A stretch of 64,000 bases of DNA, taken from contig NZ_CP100470.1 in assembly GCF_030323145.1 (NCBI RefSeq), positions 5,435,001-5,499,000 of the forward strand, in the 5' to 3' direction. Positions 35,686 to 45,381 of the stretch are shown here, one piece after another. Below the pieces are notes generated by a model that was not told the origin of the DNA, did no database searches, and saw nothing but the letters and a program-made list of their open reading frames with translations. This stretch comes from Mesorhizobium sp. C432A (lineage in GTDB: Bacteria; Pseudomonadota; Alphaproteobacteria; Rhizobiales; Rhizobiaceae). The translations under genes were made by a program, and so were the position numbers. Position 1 is the stretch's first letter. Every line of letters starts with the position of its first letter.

Positions 35686-36555
35686 TCAGAGCGAAGCAGC
35701 GGAACGCCAATCGAGGCGCATGTTTGCACTCAGCGTAGCGCCGTGCTCAAGCGGGGTCAGCCCTTTGCCGTGATGCGCATCGACGGTATGCGACACCGGC
35801 TCGAAGCAGAAGAAATCGGCATCCTGCGACGGCGAATAGAGGATGAAGACGTCGAGCAATGGCGAGGCGGTGAGCGAGATGGCGATCCTGTCCTCGGGCC
35901 GGGTGATCCTGGCGCGGCGGTCCCAGCCGTCGAAGGCGTTGTTGACCCAGCTTCGCGGCAACAGGGAGGCGTTCGAGAAATTCCACGCGGGGTAATCGGC
36001 CACCGGCGCCACGCCGACCGGCAGATGATGCTTGTCCTCCAGCCAGACCCGCGCCGCCTTCGCCTCGAGCGTCGTTCCGGCGCTGCGCGGGAACCACGGA
36101 TGAAAGCCGAGCCCGTAAGGCAGGCGAATGCCGGTGCGATTCTCCACCGTGAGCGTGGCATCCAAGGCCCCGTCATGCAGCGCATAGGCGACCCGCGCCG
36201 TATATCGGTAGGGGCCGATTTCACCGGCGTCGAGGACCAGTTCTGCCTCGGTGGCGCTGTGGCTGGCAATCCGCCACTCCCTCTGGAAGCCGTCGCCATG
36301 GATTGGAAAGGCCTCCCCCGGCACGTTCGGCTCGATCGCATGGAAGCGGCCGTCGAAGGCGAAACCGCCGCCTGAGATGCGGTTCGACCAGGGAACCAGA
36401 AGCTGGCAGCCGGAGGCGCCGGTGCCATCGTCGGGGCGGAGCAGCGGCACCGTTGCGCCGCAGACCAGTGCATCGAAGCGGGCGATCGCCGCGCCCTTTT
36501 GCGGCGCCAGGACCAGACGGGCGCGGTCGTCGCGCAGTTCCAGGAGGCCGGCCAT
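35686..36555 (-). CDS. Aldose 1-epimerase family protein
   Basis: This 289-residue cytosolic enzyme of the galactose mutarotase superfamily interconverts alpha and beta anomers of sugars. Features are GCQLLVPWSNRISGGGF (substrate-side Asn-Arg), the early His in FPIHGDGFQREW, the second His in YGLGFHPWFPRS and the late Glu in FFCFEPVSHTVDA. It is about 50 residues shorter than GalM itself and fits the GalM-like group. Its ATG lies 6 bases after the stop of an SDR remnant (36559-36621), so it was once the second gene of a sugar-catabolism operon. Confidence 0.9.
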   Translation of the reverse strand: MAGLLELRDDRARLVLAPQKGAAIARFDALVCGATVPLLRPDDGTGASGCQLLVPWSNRISGGGFAFDGRFHAIEPNVPGEAFPIHGDGFQREWRIASHSATEAELVLDAGEIGPYRYTARVAYALHDGALDATLTVENRTGIRLPYGLGFHPWFPRSAGTTLEAKAARVWLEDKHHLPVGVAPVADYPAWNFSNASLLPRSWVNNAFDGWDRRARITRPEDRIAISLTASPLLDVFILYSPSQDADFFCFEPVSHTVDAHHGKGLTPLEHGATLSANMRLDWRSAASL

Positions 36556-36558
36556 CCC

Positions 36559-36621
36559 TTACCAACCGCCGTCGATGGCGATGTTCTGGCCGCTGATCAT
36601 GTCCGAGGTGGGCTGGCCGAC
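36559..36621 (-). pseudogene. 3' end of a short-chain dehydrogenase (SDR) gene, truncated
   Basis: The last 20 codons of an SDR-family gene remain here (SDMISGQNIAIDGGW then stop at 36559). The motif matches the C-terminal end of classical SDR enzymes (SDxxxxVTGQxIxVDGG). The rest of the gene is missing: upstream sequence immediately becomes the 3' end of the HerA-like gene. A deletion evidently joined the two genes. Confidence 0.75.
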
Positions 36622-36625
36622 ACTT

Positions 36626-38170
36626 TTACCGCCCCCTGGACAGGCTGCCCAGAATCCCGCGCACGATCGCGCGGCCGACCGACGAGCCGACCGAGCGCAC
36701 GACAGCTTTGATCGCGGCTTCGGCCACCGTCTGGCGGTTGGACGGCCGTGGTGCAGGGGCCCGGCGACCGCCTGATTGCTGCGGCGGCGGATCGTCATTG
36801 CCGAAGCCCGGAATGGTCCAGCGCGAGCGGCCAGTGTCGGCCTGCTGCGCCTGCTCGTCCTGCGCATCCCTGGCTTTCTTCTGCAGCATCTCGAAGGCCG
36901 ATTCGCGGTCGATGGTCTGGTCGTACTGGCCGGCGACCGGGCTCTGGTCGATCAGCTTGCGGCGCTCGTCCGCCGTGATCGGGCCAAGCCTGGACGACGG
37001 CGGCCGGATCAATGTCCGCTGCACCATGGACGGCACGCCCTTGACCTCCAGCGTCGAGACCAGCGCCTCGCCGGTGCCGAGCTGGGTGATGGCGGTGGCG
37101 CAGTCGAAATCGGGATTGGGCCGGAAGGTGTCGGCGGCGGTCTTGACCGCCTGCTGCTCACGCGGCGTATAGGCGCGCAGCGCGTGCTGCACACGGTTGC
37201 CGAGCTGGGCGAGAACCTTTTCAGGGATATCCAAGGGGTTCTGCGTAACGAAATAGACGCCGACGCCCTTGGAGCGGATCAAGCGAACCACCTGCTCAAC
37301 GCGGTCGATCAGCACCTTCGGCGCCTCGTCGAAAAGCAGATGCGCCTCGTCGAAGAAGAACACCAGCTTCGGCCTGTCGGGATCGCCGACCTCGGGCAAT
37401 TCCTCGAACAGCTCCGACATCAGCCAGAGCAGGAAGGTGGCGTAGAGCCTGGGGTTCATCATCAATCTGTCGGCGGCAAGCACGCTGATGGCGCCACGAC
37501 CGTCGCGAGTGGTGCGCATGATGTCGGCGATGCGCAAAGCCGGTTCGCCGAAGAAATGCGCCGCGCCCTGCTGTTCCAGCACCAGAAGCGTGCGCTGGAT
37601 TGCGCCGACCGACGGCTTGGTGACATTGCCGTAGCGCGAGCTGATCTCGTCGGCGCGCGCTGCGATGTTGGCCAGCAGTGCTTGCAGATCCTTCATGTCG
37701 AGCAGCAGCAGGCCATCCTCATCGGCGATGCGGAAGGCGATGTTCATGATGCCTTCCTGCGCTTCGGAGAGGTTCATCAGCCGCGACAGAAGCAGCGGCC
37801 CCATTTCCGAGACGGTGGCGCGGATCGGATGGCCCTGCTCGCCGAACAGGTCCCAGAAGATGACCGGGAATTCCTGGAAGTCGTAAGGGTCGAGCTTGAC
37901 CTGCTCGGCCCGCTTGACCAGGAAATCCTGCGCCTTGCCCATCATGGCAATGCCGGACAGGTCGCCCTTGATATCGGCGCAGAACACAGGCACGCCGGCA
38001 TTGGAAAACCCCTCGGCCAGGATCTGCAGGCTGACTGTCTTGCCGGTGCCGGTGGCGCCGGTGATCAGGCCATGGCGGTTCCCATATTGCAGCAAGAGCT
38101 GTTCGGCGCGCTGATAGCTGTCGTCGGGCTTGCGGCTGGCGCCGAGGAAAATGCTGGTGTCGTCAGCCAT
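36626..38170 (-). CDS. HerA-like ATPase (DUF853, YjgR family)
   Basis: This 514-residue P-loop protein has Walker A at residues 38-45 (GATGTGKT) and Walker B in [19 protein letters not shown], with the helicase-like [22 protein letters not shown] and an arginine-rich [15 protein letters not shown] segment. DUF853 proteins are close to HerA-type translocases, but their biological task is not settled. The C-terminal 100 residues are low-complexity (proline and glutamine rich), then a hydrophobic tail. The start at ATG 38170 ([10 protein letters not shown]) is preferred; 38188 adds six residues. It is a common rhizobial housekeeping gene. Confidence 0.92.
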   Translation of the reverse strand: MADDTSIFLGASRKPDDSYQRAEQLLLQYGNRHGLITGATGTGKTVSLQILAEGFSNAGVPVFCADIKGDLSGIAMMGKAQDFLVKRAEQVKLDPYDFQEFPVIFWDLFGEQGHPIRATVSEMGPLLLSRLMNLSEAQEGIMNIAFRIADEDGLLLLDMKDLQALLANIAARADEISSRYGNVTKPSVGAIQRTLLVLEQQGAAHFFGEPALRIADIMRTTRDGRGAISVLAADRLMMNPRLYATFLLWLMSELFEELPEVGDPDRPKLVFFFDEAHLLFDEAPKVLIDRVEQVVRLIRSKGVGVYFVTQNPLDIPEKVLAQLGNRVQHALRAYTPREQQAVKTAADTFRPNPDFDCATAITQLGTGEALVSTLEVKGVPSMVQRTLIRPPSSRLGPITADERRKLIDQSPVAGQYDQTIDRESAFEMLQKKARDAQDEQAQQADTGRSRWTIPGFGNDDPPPQQSGGRRAPAPRPSNRQTVAEAAIKAVVRSVGSSVGRAIVRGILGSLSRGR

Positions 38171-38519
38171 ATGACCATGTCTCCGCAAACTGATGTGTTA
38201 AAAGCCTGTGGCCGTGCCGCAGGGTATAGTCAGGCCATTGCGCAGCGACAATGCTATTCTCCAATTGGGCTATCCATCCAGTTGGCTATTCATCCAGATT
38301 GGGCCAATCGTCTAAATTGAACCAATCCTCCAAATCGGTTTTTGGAACTTGCGGATTTTGCCGCTGTTTGGCAATCGTTCCATGGTTCGTCCACGCAGGC
38401 TGCCCTATGTCAGGGAAGCGAATCCCAACCGCGCAAGCGCATTGCATTGCGATATCTGGCAGGGAACCGTAGACTGGACGGCTGACGCTGGTGCGGCCGC
38501 ATAAAAACGAGGAACATGG

Positions 38520-39962
38520 ATGGGCGCCGGAGCCTTGACCAGGAGCATCGAACCCGCTGACGTCGAGCGCCAGCGTTGGCTGGCCTTGGCCGAAAAGGCG
38601 CTCGCCGGCGCCTCCTTCGAGGAAAAACTGGTCTCGCATACCGACGATCAGATTCGCATCGAACCGCTCTACGATCGCGCCGCCGGCGCCGAGCCGCTTG
38701 TGCGCGCCAACCCCAAATTGCCCTGGATCGTCAGCCAGCGCATTGACGATCCCGATATCGGCCGCGCCAAGGCGCAGGCCCTGGACGATGTGGCACAAGG
38801 CGCGACGGGATTGTCGCTTGTCTTCGAGGGTGCTCCGAATGCGTTCGGCTATGGCCTGCCAAGGACGGCGCAGGCGCTGGAAACGGTGCTGGATGGCGTA
38901 CCGCTCAACCGCACGCAGATCCGCATCGACGCCCATCCCTGGAGCCGTGCCGTCGCCGACTGGCTGGTGGCGTTCCTGAGCAAGCGCCGCTCCGACCCGG
39001 CAAAGCTGAACCTCTCCTTCGGCATCGACCCGGCGGCAATCTTTGCCGGAACCGGCCGGCTGCGCATGTCGATCGAGGCGTTGCAGGCATCGATGCCGCA
39101 ATCGCTGGCGCATTTCTTCTCGCTGGGCGTGCCGGGTGTGCTGCTGGAGGCCGACGGGCGGGTGTTCCACAATGCCGGCGCCACGGAAGCGCAGGAACTC
39201 GGCACCATGCTCGCTTCCGCCGTGTCATACCTCAGGATGTTCGAGGATGCGCGCCAGCCGCTTGTCTATGCCGCTCCCCATATCGGCTTTGCGCTGAGCG
39301 TCGACCAGGACCAGTTCCTGTCGATGGCCAAGGTCCGGGCCTTGCGCAGGCTGTGGGCGCGCATCCAGGAAACCTGTTCCATCCCGGCATCGACAGCCAA
39401 CATCCATGCCGAGACGTCGTTCCGCATGATGACGGCGGCGGATCCCGAAACCAACATCCTGCGCACCACCATCGCCAGCTTTGCAGCGGCAGCAGGCGGC
39501 GCGGACTCGATCTCCATCCTGCCACACACCATCGCCCTCGGGCTGCCGGCCGGCTTTGCCCGCCGCATCGCCCGCAATGCGCAGTTGATCATGGCCAATG
39601 AAAGCCATATCGACCATGTCGCCGACCCAGCATTTGGGTCGGGCGCAGTCGAGGCGCTGACCCTGGGCCTGTGCGAAGCGGCGTGGGAAGAGTTCCAGCG
39701 GATCGAAGCGGAAGGCGGCGTTCTGGCAAGCCTGCAGCAAGGGCATATCCAGAAGCGCGTCAAGGCAGCATCCGAGCGCCGCGCCGAGGCCTACCGGTCG
39801 GGTGAACGGGCAATCATCGGCACCACGCTTTACCCGCTGAAAAACGATGCCCCGGTCGAGACGCTGGCGGCTGAGCGGCGGCCGCCTTTCACAGAGGGCG
39901 TGGCGGTGTGCGAGGCGCTGTTTCCGGTCCGCATCGACCAGGCAATCGGAGCCGCACAGTGA
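38520..39962 (+). CDS. mutA: Methylmalonyl-CoA mutase, small (beta) subunit
   Basis: The 480-residue protein resembles the mutase large subunit but lacks its B12-binding domain. It has [14 protein letters not shown], the TIM-barrel region with [23 protein letters not shown], and a late [21 protein letters not shown]. The heterodimer converts succinyl-CoA and methylmalonyl-CoA in propionate metabolism. Its stop overlaps the GTG start of the large subunit gene (GTGA), so the two subunits are translationally coupled. Confidence 0.94.
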   Translation: MGAGALTRSIEPADVERQRWLALAEKALAGASFEEKLVSHTDDQIRIEPLYDRAAGAEPLVRANPKLPWIVSQRIDDPDIGRAKAQALDDVAQGATGLSLVFEGAPNAFGYGLPRTAQALETVLDGVPLNRTQIRIDAHPWSRAVADWLVAFLSKRRSDPAKLNLSFGIDPAAIFAGTGRLRMSIEALQASMPQSLAHFFSLGVPGVLLEADGRVFHNAGATEAQELGTMLASAVSYLRMFEDARQPLVYAAPHIGFALSVDQDQFLSMAKVRALRRLWARIQETCSIPASTANIHAETSFRMMTAADPETNILRTTIASFAAAAGGADSISILPHTIALGLPAGFARRIARNAQLIMANESHIDHVADPAFGSGAVEALTLGLCEAAWEEFQRIEAEGGVLASLQQGHIQKRVKAASERRAEAYRSGERAIIGTTLYPLKNDAPVETLAAERRPPFTEGVAVCEALFPVRIDQAIGAAQ

Positions 39963-42079
39963 TCCCGGATTTCAGCCACATTGGCTGGTCGGCGCCACGG
40001 CGCGCGCCGGTCGAGGTCAAGGGCCAGCGGCTGACGCCGGAAGGTATTGCCGTCAAGCATCTCTACAGCCAGGGCGATCTCAAGGGGCTGCCGCATCTCG
40101 ACACCTATCCGGGAATGCCGCCCTTCATGCGCGGTCCCTACCCGACCATGTATGTCCAGCAGCCGTGGACGATCCGGCAATATGCCGGCTTCTCGACGGC
40201 CGAGGAATCCAACGCCTTCTACCGGCGCAATCTCGCCGCCGGCCAAAAGGGCCTTTCGGTCGCTTTCGATCTGCCCACCCATCGCGGCTATGACAGCGAC
40301 CATCCGCGCGTTGCCGGCGATGTCGGCATGGCGGGCGTGGCCATCGATTCCATCCTCGACATGCGGCAATTGTTCGACGGCATTCCGCTGGGCGAGATGA
40401 CGGTGTCGATGACCATGAACGGCGCGGTGCTGCCGATCATGGCGCTCTATATCGTCGCGGCCGAAGAACAGGGCGTTGCTCAGAAGGATCTCGCCGGCAC
40501 CATTCAGAACGACATTCTGAAGGAGTTCATGGTCCGCAACACCTACATCTATCCGCCGAAGCCCTCGATGCGGATCGTGTCTGACATCTTCTCCTATACC
40601 TCCCAGCACATGCCGAAGTTCAATTCGATCTCGATCTCCGGCTATCACATGCAGGAGGCCGGCGCGACCGCGGACCTGGAGCTCGCCTACACCATCGCCG
40701 ACGGCATCGAATATGCCCGCGCCGGCGTCGCCGCCGGGCTCGACATCGACCGTTTCGCCCCGCGGCTTTCCTTCTTCTGGGCGATCGGCATGAACTTCTT
40801 CATGGAGATCGCCAAGCTCCGCGCGGCGCGCCTGTTGTGGGCGACCCTGATGCAGAAGAATTTTGCACCGAACGACGAACGCTCGCTGTCGCTGCGCACC
40901 CATTGCCAGACCTCCGGCTGGTCGCTGACGGCGCAGGACCCCTACAACAACATCACCCGCACCATGATCGAGGCGATGGCGGCGACGCAGGGACATACCC
41001 AGTCGCTGCACACCAACTCCTTCGACGAGGCGATGGCGCTGCCGACCGACCACTCGGCGCGCATCGCCCGCAACACGCAGTTGATCCTGCAGAAGGAATC
41101 CGGCACCACCTGCATCATCGATCCGTGGGGCGGCTCGGCCTATATCGAACGGCTGACGCACGATCTGGCGGCGCGTGCGCTCGCCCATATCGAAGAGGTC
41201 GAGGCGCTTGGCGGCATGGCGGCAGCAACCGAACAGGGCATTCCAAAACTTCGCATCGAGGAAGCGGCGGCGCGCACGCAGGCGCGTATCGATTCCGGCG
41301 AGCAGATACTGGTTGGCGTAAACGCGCATCGCCCCGAGAACGAAATCGACGTCGACGTGCTGAAGATCGACAATGCCGAGGTCAAGGCCCGGCAATTGTC
41401 GAAGCTGCAGAACCTGAAAGGCACGCGCAATGTCGGCGCGGTCGAGAGCGCGCTCGATGCGCTGACCCGCGCTGCGCAGGGTAACGAAAACCTGCTGGAA
41501 TTTGCCATCCGCGCCGCGCGCGCCAATGCCACGGTCGGCGAGATCTCGCTGGCGCTCGAAAAGGTCTTTGGCCGTCACGTCGCCTCGGTGCAAACGATCT
41601 CCGGCGTTTATCGCAATGCGCTTGGCGACAATCTGACGGTCGACCGATTGCTGGAGAAGCTCGAAGCTTTCGAGAAGAAGTCCGGCGGCAAGCCGCGCAT
41701 CCTGGTCGCAAAGATGGGACAGGACGGCCACGACCGTGGCCAGAAGGTGATCGCCACGGCCTTCGCCGATCTCGGCTTCGACGTGACGGTCGGCGCGATG
41801 TTCCAGACACCCGACGAGATCGCCAGGCTGGCGGTGGCGCAGGACGTCCATGTCATCGGCGCCTCATCGCTGGCGGCGGGGCACCTGACGCTGATCCCCG
41901 AACTACGCGACGCGCTGAAGAAGCTCGGCCGCAGCGACATGCTGATCGTCGCCGGCGGCGTCATCCCGCCGCAGGATTACGGCGCAGTGCTGGAAGCGGG
42001 TGCCGCGGAAATCTTCCCGCCAGGGACGGTTATCCCGGAGGCTGCGGATCGGTTGCTGGACCGGCTGCTGGCGGGCTGA
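39959..42079 (+). CDS. mutB: Methylmalonyl-CoA mutase, large (alpha) subunit, B12-dependent
   Basis: This 706-residue enzyme has the substrate-binding TIM-barrel ([20 protein letters not shown] region, then [17 protein letters not shown] and [22 protein letters not shown]) and a C-terminal B12-binding domain with the DxHxxG motif at D589-G590-H591-D592-R593-G594 in [14 protein letters not shown]. The start is GTG 39959, overlapping the small-subunit stop by four bases; ATG starts further upstream lie inside that gene. The enzyme is cytosolic and needs adenosylcobalamin. Confidence 0.98.
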   Translation: MIPDFSHIGWSAPRRAPVEVKGQRLTPEGIAVKHLYSQGDLKGLPHLDTYPGMPPFMRGPYPTMYVQQPWTIRQYAGFSTAEESNAFYRRNLAAGQKGLSVAFDLPTHRGYDSDHPRVAGDVGMAGVAIDSILDMRQLFDGIPLGEMTVSMTMNGAVLPIMALYIVAAEEQGVAQKDLAGTIQNDILKEFMVRNTYIYPPKPSMRIVSDIFSYTSQHMPKFNSISISGYHMQEAGATADLELAYTIADGIEYARAGVAAGLDIDRFAPRLSFFWAIGMNFFMEIAKLRAARLLWATLMQKNFAPNDERSLSLRTHCQTSGWSLTAQDPYNNITRTMIEAMAATQGHTQSLHTNSFDEAMALPTDHSARIARNTQLILQKESGTTCIIDPWGGSAYIERLTHDLAARALAHIEEVEALGGMAAATEQGIPKLRIEEAAARTQARIDSGEQILVGVNAHRPENEIDVDVLKIDNAEVKARQLSKLQNLKGTRNVGAVESALDALTRAAQGNENLLEFAIRAARANATVGEISLALEKVFGRHVASVQTISGVYRNALGDNLTVDRLLEKLEAFEKKSGGKPRILVAKMGQDGHDRGQKVIATAFADLGFDVTVGAMFQTPDEIARLAVAQDVHVIGASSLAAGHLTLIPELRDALKKLGRSDMLIVAGGVIPPQDYGAVLEAGAAEIFPPGTVIPEAADRLLDRLLAG

Positions 42080-42143
42080 TTGAAACAGTTGCACTGCTTA
42101 TCAAAGTTGCGTTGCAATATCGGGCGCAACCTATGGTATAGCT

Positions 42144-42380
42144 ATGAACACCATCATTCACGGACTTGAGGACGGATCGGGCGTTGTAATCCTGCCGCGG
42201 GAAACGCTCGACAGCTTGGGCCTGCAGGTGGGCGATGAACTCCAGATCATCGAAACCGACGACGGCATCATCCTAAGGCCGGTGCCGTGTGACGACGTCG
42301 AACGGCAAATACGTGCTGCTCGCGATGTCATGGACAAGTATGAGCCCGCGTTGCGAAAGCTGGCTGTGCAAATAGGGTGA
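42144..42380 (+). CDS. AbrB/MazE-type antitoxin-like protein, orphan
   Basis: A 78-residue protein with the swapped-hairpin DNA-binding domain at the N-terminus (GVVILPRETLDSLGLQVGDELQII), the form found in MazE, PrlF and VapB antitoxins, followed by a helical tail (RQIRAARDVMDKYEPALRKLA) that would wrap a toxin. Downstream is the convergent GreA-type gene, and no Doc, Fic, PIN or MazF toxin is visible. It may be a relic, act alone as a regulator, or pair with an unlinked toxin. Confidence 0.85.
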   Translation: MNTIIHGLEDGSGVVILPRETLDSLGLQVGDELQIIETDDGIILRPVPCDDVERQIRAARDVMDKYEPALRKLAVQIG

Positions 42381-42387
42381 GCTGGCG

Positions 42388-42861
42388 TCAGGCGTCCGAC
42401 AGCTTGACAATTTCCCATTCCTTGCCGTTGACGCTTGCGACGTCGCCGACCTTCTTGCCGAACAGCGCCACGGCCATTGGCGAGACGTGTGAGATGCTGC
42501 CCTTTGAGGGGTCGGCCTCGTCCTCGCCGACGATCTTCCAGTGCACTTTCTTGCCGTCATCGCTTTCCAGCGTGACACCCATGCCGAAGCGCACCTGGTC
42601 GCTGCCCGGTTCCGGCACGGAAAGCTCGGCGCTTTCGCGGCGCGCTGTCCAGTAGCGCAGGTCGCGCGAGACGACGGCAATGCGCTCGCGATCGGCTTTT
42701 CGCTCGGCTTTCGCCAAAATGTCGCGCAGATCGGCCAGATTGTCCTCGATCATCGCCAGGCCGCGCTCCGTCACCAGATTGCGGTGTTGGCTGATCGGCC
42801 GCTCGCCGATGCCGGCAATGGCGTTTTCGCTGTCTTCCTCGCGGGTGAAAGCCCTGCTCAT
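42388..42861 (-). CDS. GreA/GreB family transcription elongation factor
   Basis: This 157-residue protein has an N-terminal coiled-coil region (ERGLAMIEDNLADLRDILAKA, with DLRYWTARRESAEL) and a C-terminal FKBP-like domain (VRFGMGVTLESDDGKKVHWKIV then ISHVSPMAVALFGKKVGDVASV). The FKBP-like region and length match Gre factors, which rescue backtracked RNA polymerase. The N-terminal 40 residues are unlike canonical GreA, so this is a paralog. Confidence 0.9.
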   Translation of the reverse strand: MSRAFTREEDSENAIAGIGERPISQHRNLVTERGLAMIEDNLADLRDILAKAERKADRERIAVVSRDLRYWTARRESAELSVPEPGSDQVRFGMGVTLESDDGKKVHWKIVGEDEADPSKGSISHVSPMAVALFGKKVGDVASVNGKEWEIVKLSDA

Positions 42862-43000
42862 CGGATAAACTTAGGCCCGCTTCGGCGACTGTACAAGCCA
42901 CTTGGCGGACCCGGTCATTGGTCGGACTATCGCCGAGCGGAGACCTATGCGGCTGGCCCAATTCCTGCGAAGAACCATTTCATCGCAGGGATCTGTGCCG

Positions 43001-44356
43001 ATGTTGAACAGACGAACGCTTCTCAAGGGGACTGTCGGCTTTGCGGTGCTCGGCGTTTCGCTGGACAACGCCTTGGCGAAGACGGCAGCGCTTGGCTCGA
43101 TCAATGCCGCCGAGCTTGGCGTGGAGCCGGACGCACCGGACGACCAGAGCAAGGCCTTCGCCACGATGCTAGCCGAGGCAAGCCAGCGCAATGCGCCGGT
43201 GTTCCTGCCGCCGGGCACCTATGTCGTGTCCAACCTGACCCTGCCCGCCCGCGTCAGGCTTTCGGGCGTGCCGGGCGCCTCGCGCATCCTCTATGGCGGC
43301 AATGGCCATTTGCTGACGGCCGAACAGGCCGAGCATATAGAGTTCACCGCATTGGTCTTCGACGGCGCCAACGGCGGGTTGGCCGACGATGCGCAAGGCC
43401 TGCTCGACCTGCGCCGCGTCGCCCATCTCGTCATTGACAATTGCACGATCACCGGCAGCGGCAAGCATGGGCTGGCGCTGGAGCATGCGTCGGGCCGCAT
43501 CGAGCGGTCCGAGATTTCGGGGGCTGCGGACGCCGGCATCTACTCCGTCGAGGCCGCTGGCCTGGCGATATCCGACAACACCGTATCCGACTGTGGCAAT
43601 GGCGGCATTCTTGTGCATCGCTGGCAGCAGGCCGAGGACGGCACGATCGTCAGCGGCAACCGCGTGCAGCGGATCGGCGCGCGCGGCGGCGGCACCGGGC
43701 AGAACGGCAATGGCATCAACGCCTTCCGTGCCGGCAATGTCTCGGTCACCGGCAACATCGTCTCGGACTGCGCCTTCTCGGCGATCCGCGCCAACAGTTC
43801 CAGCAATCTGCAGATGACCGGCAACACCTGCTCGCGGTCGGGCGAAACCGCGCTCTATTCCGAATTCTCCTTCGAAGGCGCCATCATCGGCAACAACATC
43901 GTCGATGGTGCCGCTAACGGCATCTCGATCGTCAATTTCAACGACGGCGGCCGTATGGGTGTCTGCTCAAACAACATCATGCGCAACCTCTCGACCACCG
44001 GCCCCTACCCCGCCGACGCGCCGGGCTTCGGCGTCGGTATCAGCGTCGAGGCCGACACCACCGTCTCGGGCAATGTCATCGAGAACGCGCCGCTCTACGG
44101 CATGCAGATCGGCTGGGGCGCTTATATGCGCAATGTTGTGGCGACGGGAAACATCATCCGTCAGGCCGGAACCGGCATCGCCGTCACTGTGGTAGAAGGC
44201 GCTGGAAACGCCATCATTTCCGACAACGTCATCGACGGCGCCAAGAACGGCGCCATCATCGGCCAGCGCTGGGCCGAACCGGCGACCGGCGACCTCGCGC
44301 GGTCGAGCGATAGCGGCTATGCGCACCTGACGGTCGAGCGAAACAGGGTCAGCTGA
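43001..44356 (+). CDS. TAT-exported repetitive protein (TIGR03808 type, parallel beta-helix)
   Basis: The 451-residue protein starts with a twin-arginine signal (MLNRRTLLKGTVGFAVLGVS). The body is a right-handed parallel beta-helix with repeated NxxSGN-type turns (SGNRVQRIG, VTGNIVSDC, TGNTCSRSG, SGNVIENAP). These proteins resemble polysaccharide lyases and other carbohydrate-binding helices, but no activity is known for TIGR03808. It would be exported folded to the periplasm. The ATG 43001 is used; an upstream frame reaching 42902 has no signal sequence. Confidence 0.88.
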   Translation: MLNRRTLLKGTVGFAVLGVSLDNALAKTAALGSINAAELGVEPDAPDDQSKAFATMLAEASQRNAPVFLPPGTYVVSNLTLPARVRLSGVPGASRILYGGNGHLLTAEQAEHIEFTALVFDGANGGLADDAQGLLDLRRVAHLVIDNCTITGSGKHGLALEHASGRIERSEISGAADAGIYSVEAAGLAISDNTVSDCGNGGILVHRWQQAEDGTIVSGNRVQRIGARGGGTGQNGNGINAFRAGNVSVTGNIVSDCAFSAIRANSSSNLQMTGNTCSRSGETALYSEFSFEGAIIGNNIVDGAANGISIVNFNDGGRMGVCSNNIMRNLSTTGPYPADAPGFGVGISVEADTTVSGNVIENAPLYGMQIGWGAYMRNVVATGNIIRQAGTGIAVTVVEGAGNAIISDNVIDGAKNGAIIGQRWAEPATGDLARSSDSGYAHLTVERNRVS

Positions 44357-45353
44357 GCGTCGTCGTCGGCCGCAGCGAGCCGACCTTGGCGCCAATGCGG
44401 CTTTCGATCGGAGGATTGGCCCGCTCCAGAAGGTTCGCCGCCAGTGCGCCGTCGGCGCTGAGAAGTTTTGCCAGTACAGTGGCAATCATCACCTCGGCGG
44501 CGCGGCCGGCGCCGTCATCGCATTTTAGCGCGATGCCGAGGCCAAGCTCCGGAACGGCAGCGCAATAGACACCCTCGGCGCCCGTCTTGACGAATATGCG
44601 GCCGGGCGCGGCCTGCATCAGCGCCACATCCACTTTGCCGGTGCCGGCGACCAGGAAAGGCTCGGCCATACAGGCAGACAGCAGGCGTTTGGCCGCCTTG
44701 GCGCGCTCAGGGCCAAAGCTCCTGCCCGTCGCCATGCGGGCAAAGCCAAGGGCAAAACTTTTCAGCGGCACGGCATAGGTGGGAATCGAGCAGCCATCGG
44801 TTGCCCGGTGATCCGCATCGTGGGCAGCGCCGGTCACCGCCTGCATGGCGTCGCGCACCATCTCCTGCAAACCATGGCCTGCCTTGACGTAGCCTTGGTG
44901 GGCAATCCCTGAGTGCACGCAGGTGCAGAGAAATCCGGAATGCTTGCCCGAGCAATTGTTGTGCAGTGCGTTCGGCGAGACGCCTGTGCGGGCCAGTGCG
45001 ATCGTCGCGTCGTGGCTCGACGGCCAATGCGCGCCGCATTCCAGCGCCGACTTGTCGAGCCCGGCCTTGGCCAGCATCGCCTGCGCCAGTTCGACATGCG
45101 CGGGTTCGCCCGAATGCGAAGCGCAGGCCAGCGCCAGTTCGCGGTCGCCCAAGCCGTACGCATCGGCAGCACCCGTTTCAACCAGCGGCAGCGCCTGGAT
45201 CACCTTGACCGCCGAGCGCGGAAACACCGGCCGCGCCGTATCGCCGATCTCCAGGACAGGCTTGCCGTCACCGTCGAAGATTGCGACAGCGCCGCGATGG
45301 GCGCTCTCGACGATCGCGCCGCGCAAGACCTCGACCAGAACCGGATTTGTCAT
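44349..45353 (-). CDS. L-asparaginase, rhizobial (R. etli) type
   Basis: The 334-residue protein matches the asparaginase II-like family of rhizobia: an SxxK pair (S47, K50) in FPRSAVKVIQALP, ASHSGEPAHVELA, NNCSGKHSGFL, DGCSIPTYAVPL and the late ECxAGRAAEVMIATV-type segment (here DDGAGRAAEVMIATV). This family is structurally a beta-lactamase-like fold and lacks homology to E. coli asparaginases. It is cytosolic, converting asparagine to aspartate and ammonia. It lies 28 bases downstream of the thiolase-family gene and converges with the TIGR03808 gene. Confidence 0.9.
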   Translation of the reverse strand: MTNPVLVEVLRGAIVESAHRGAVAIFDGDGKPVLEIGDTARPVFPRSAVKVIQALPLVETGAADAYGLGDRELALACASHSGEPAHVELAQAMLAKAGLDKSALECGAHWPSSHDATIALARTGVSPNALHNNCSGKHSGFLCTCVHSGIAHQGYVKAGHGLQEMVRDAMQAVTGAAHDADHRATDGCSIPTYAVPLKSFALGFARMATGRSFGPERAKAAKRLLSACMAEPFLVAGTGKVDVALMQAAPGRIFVKTGAEGVYCAAVPELGLGIALKCDDGAGRAAEVMIATVLAKLLSADGALAANLLERANPPIESRIGAKVGSLRPTTTLS

Positions 45354-45381
45354 CACCACGCCCCAAAAATACGGGCCGCTT

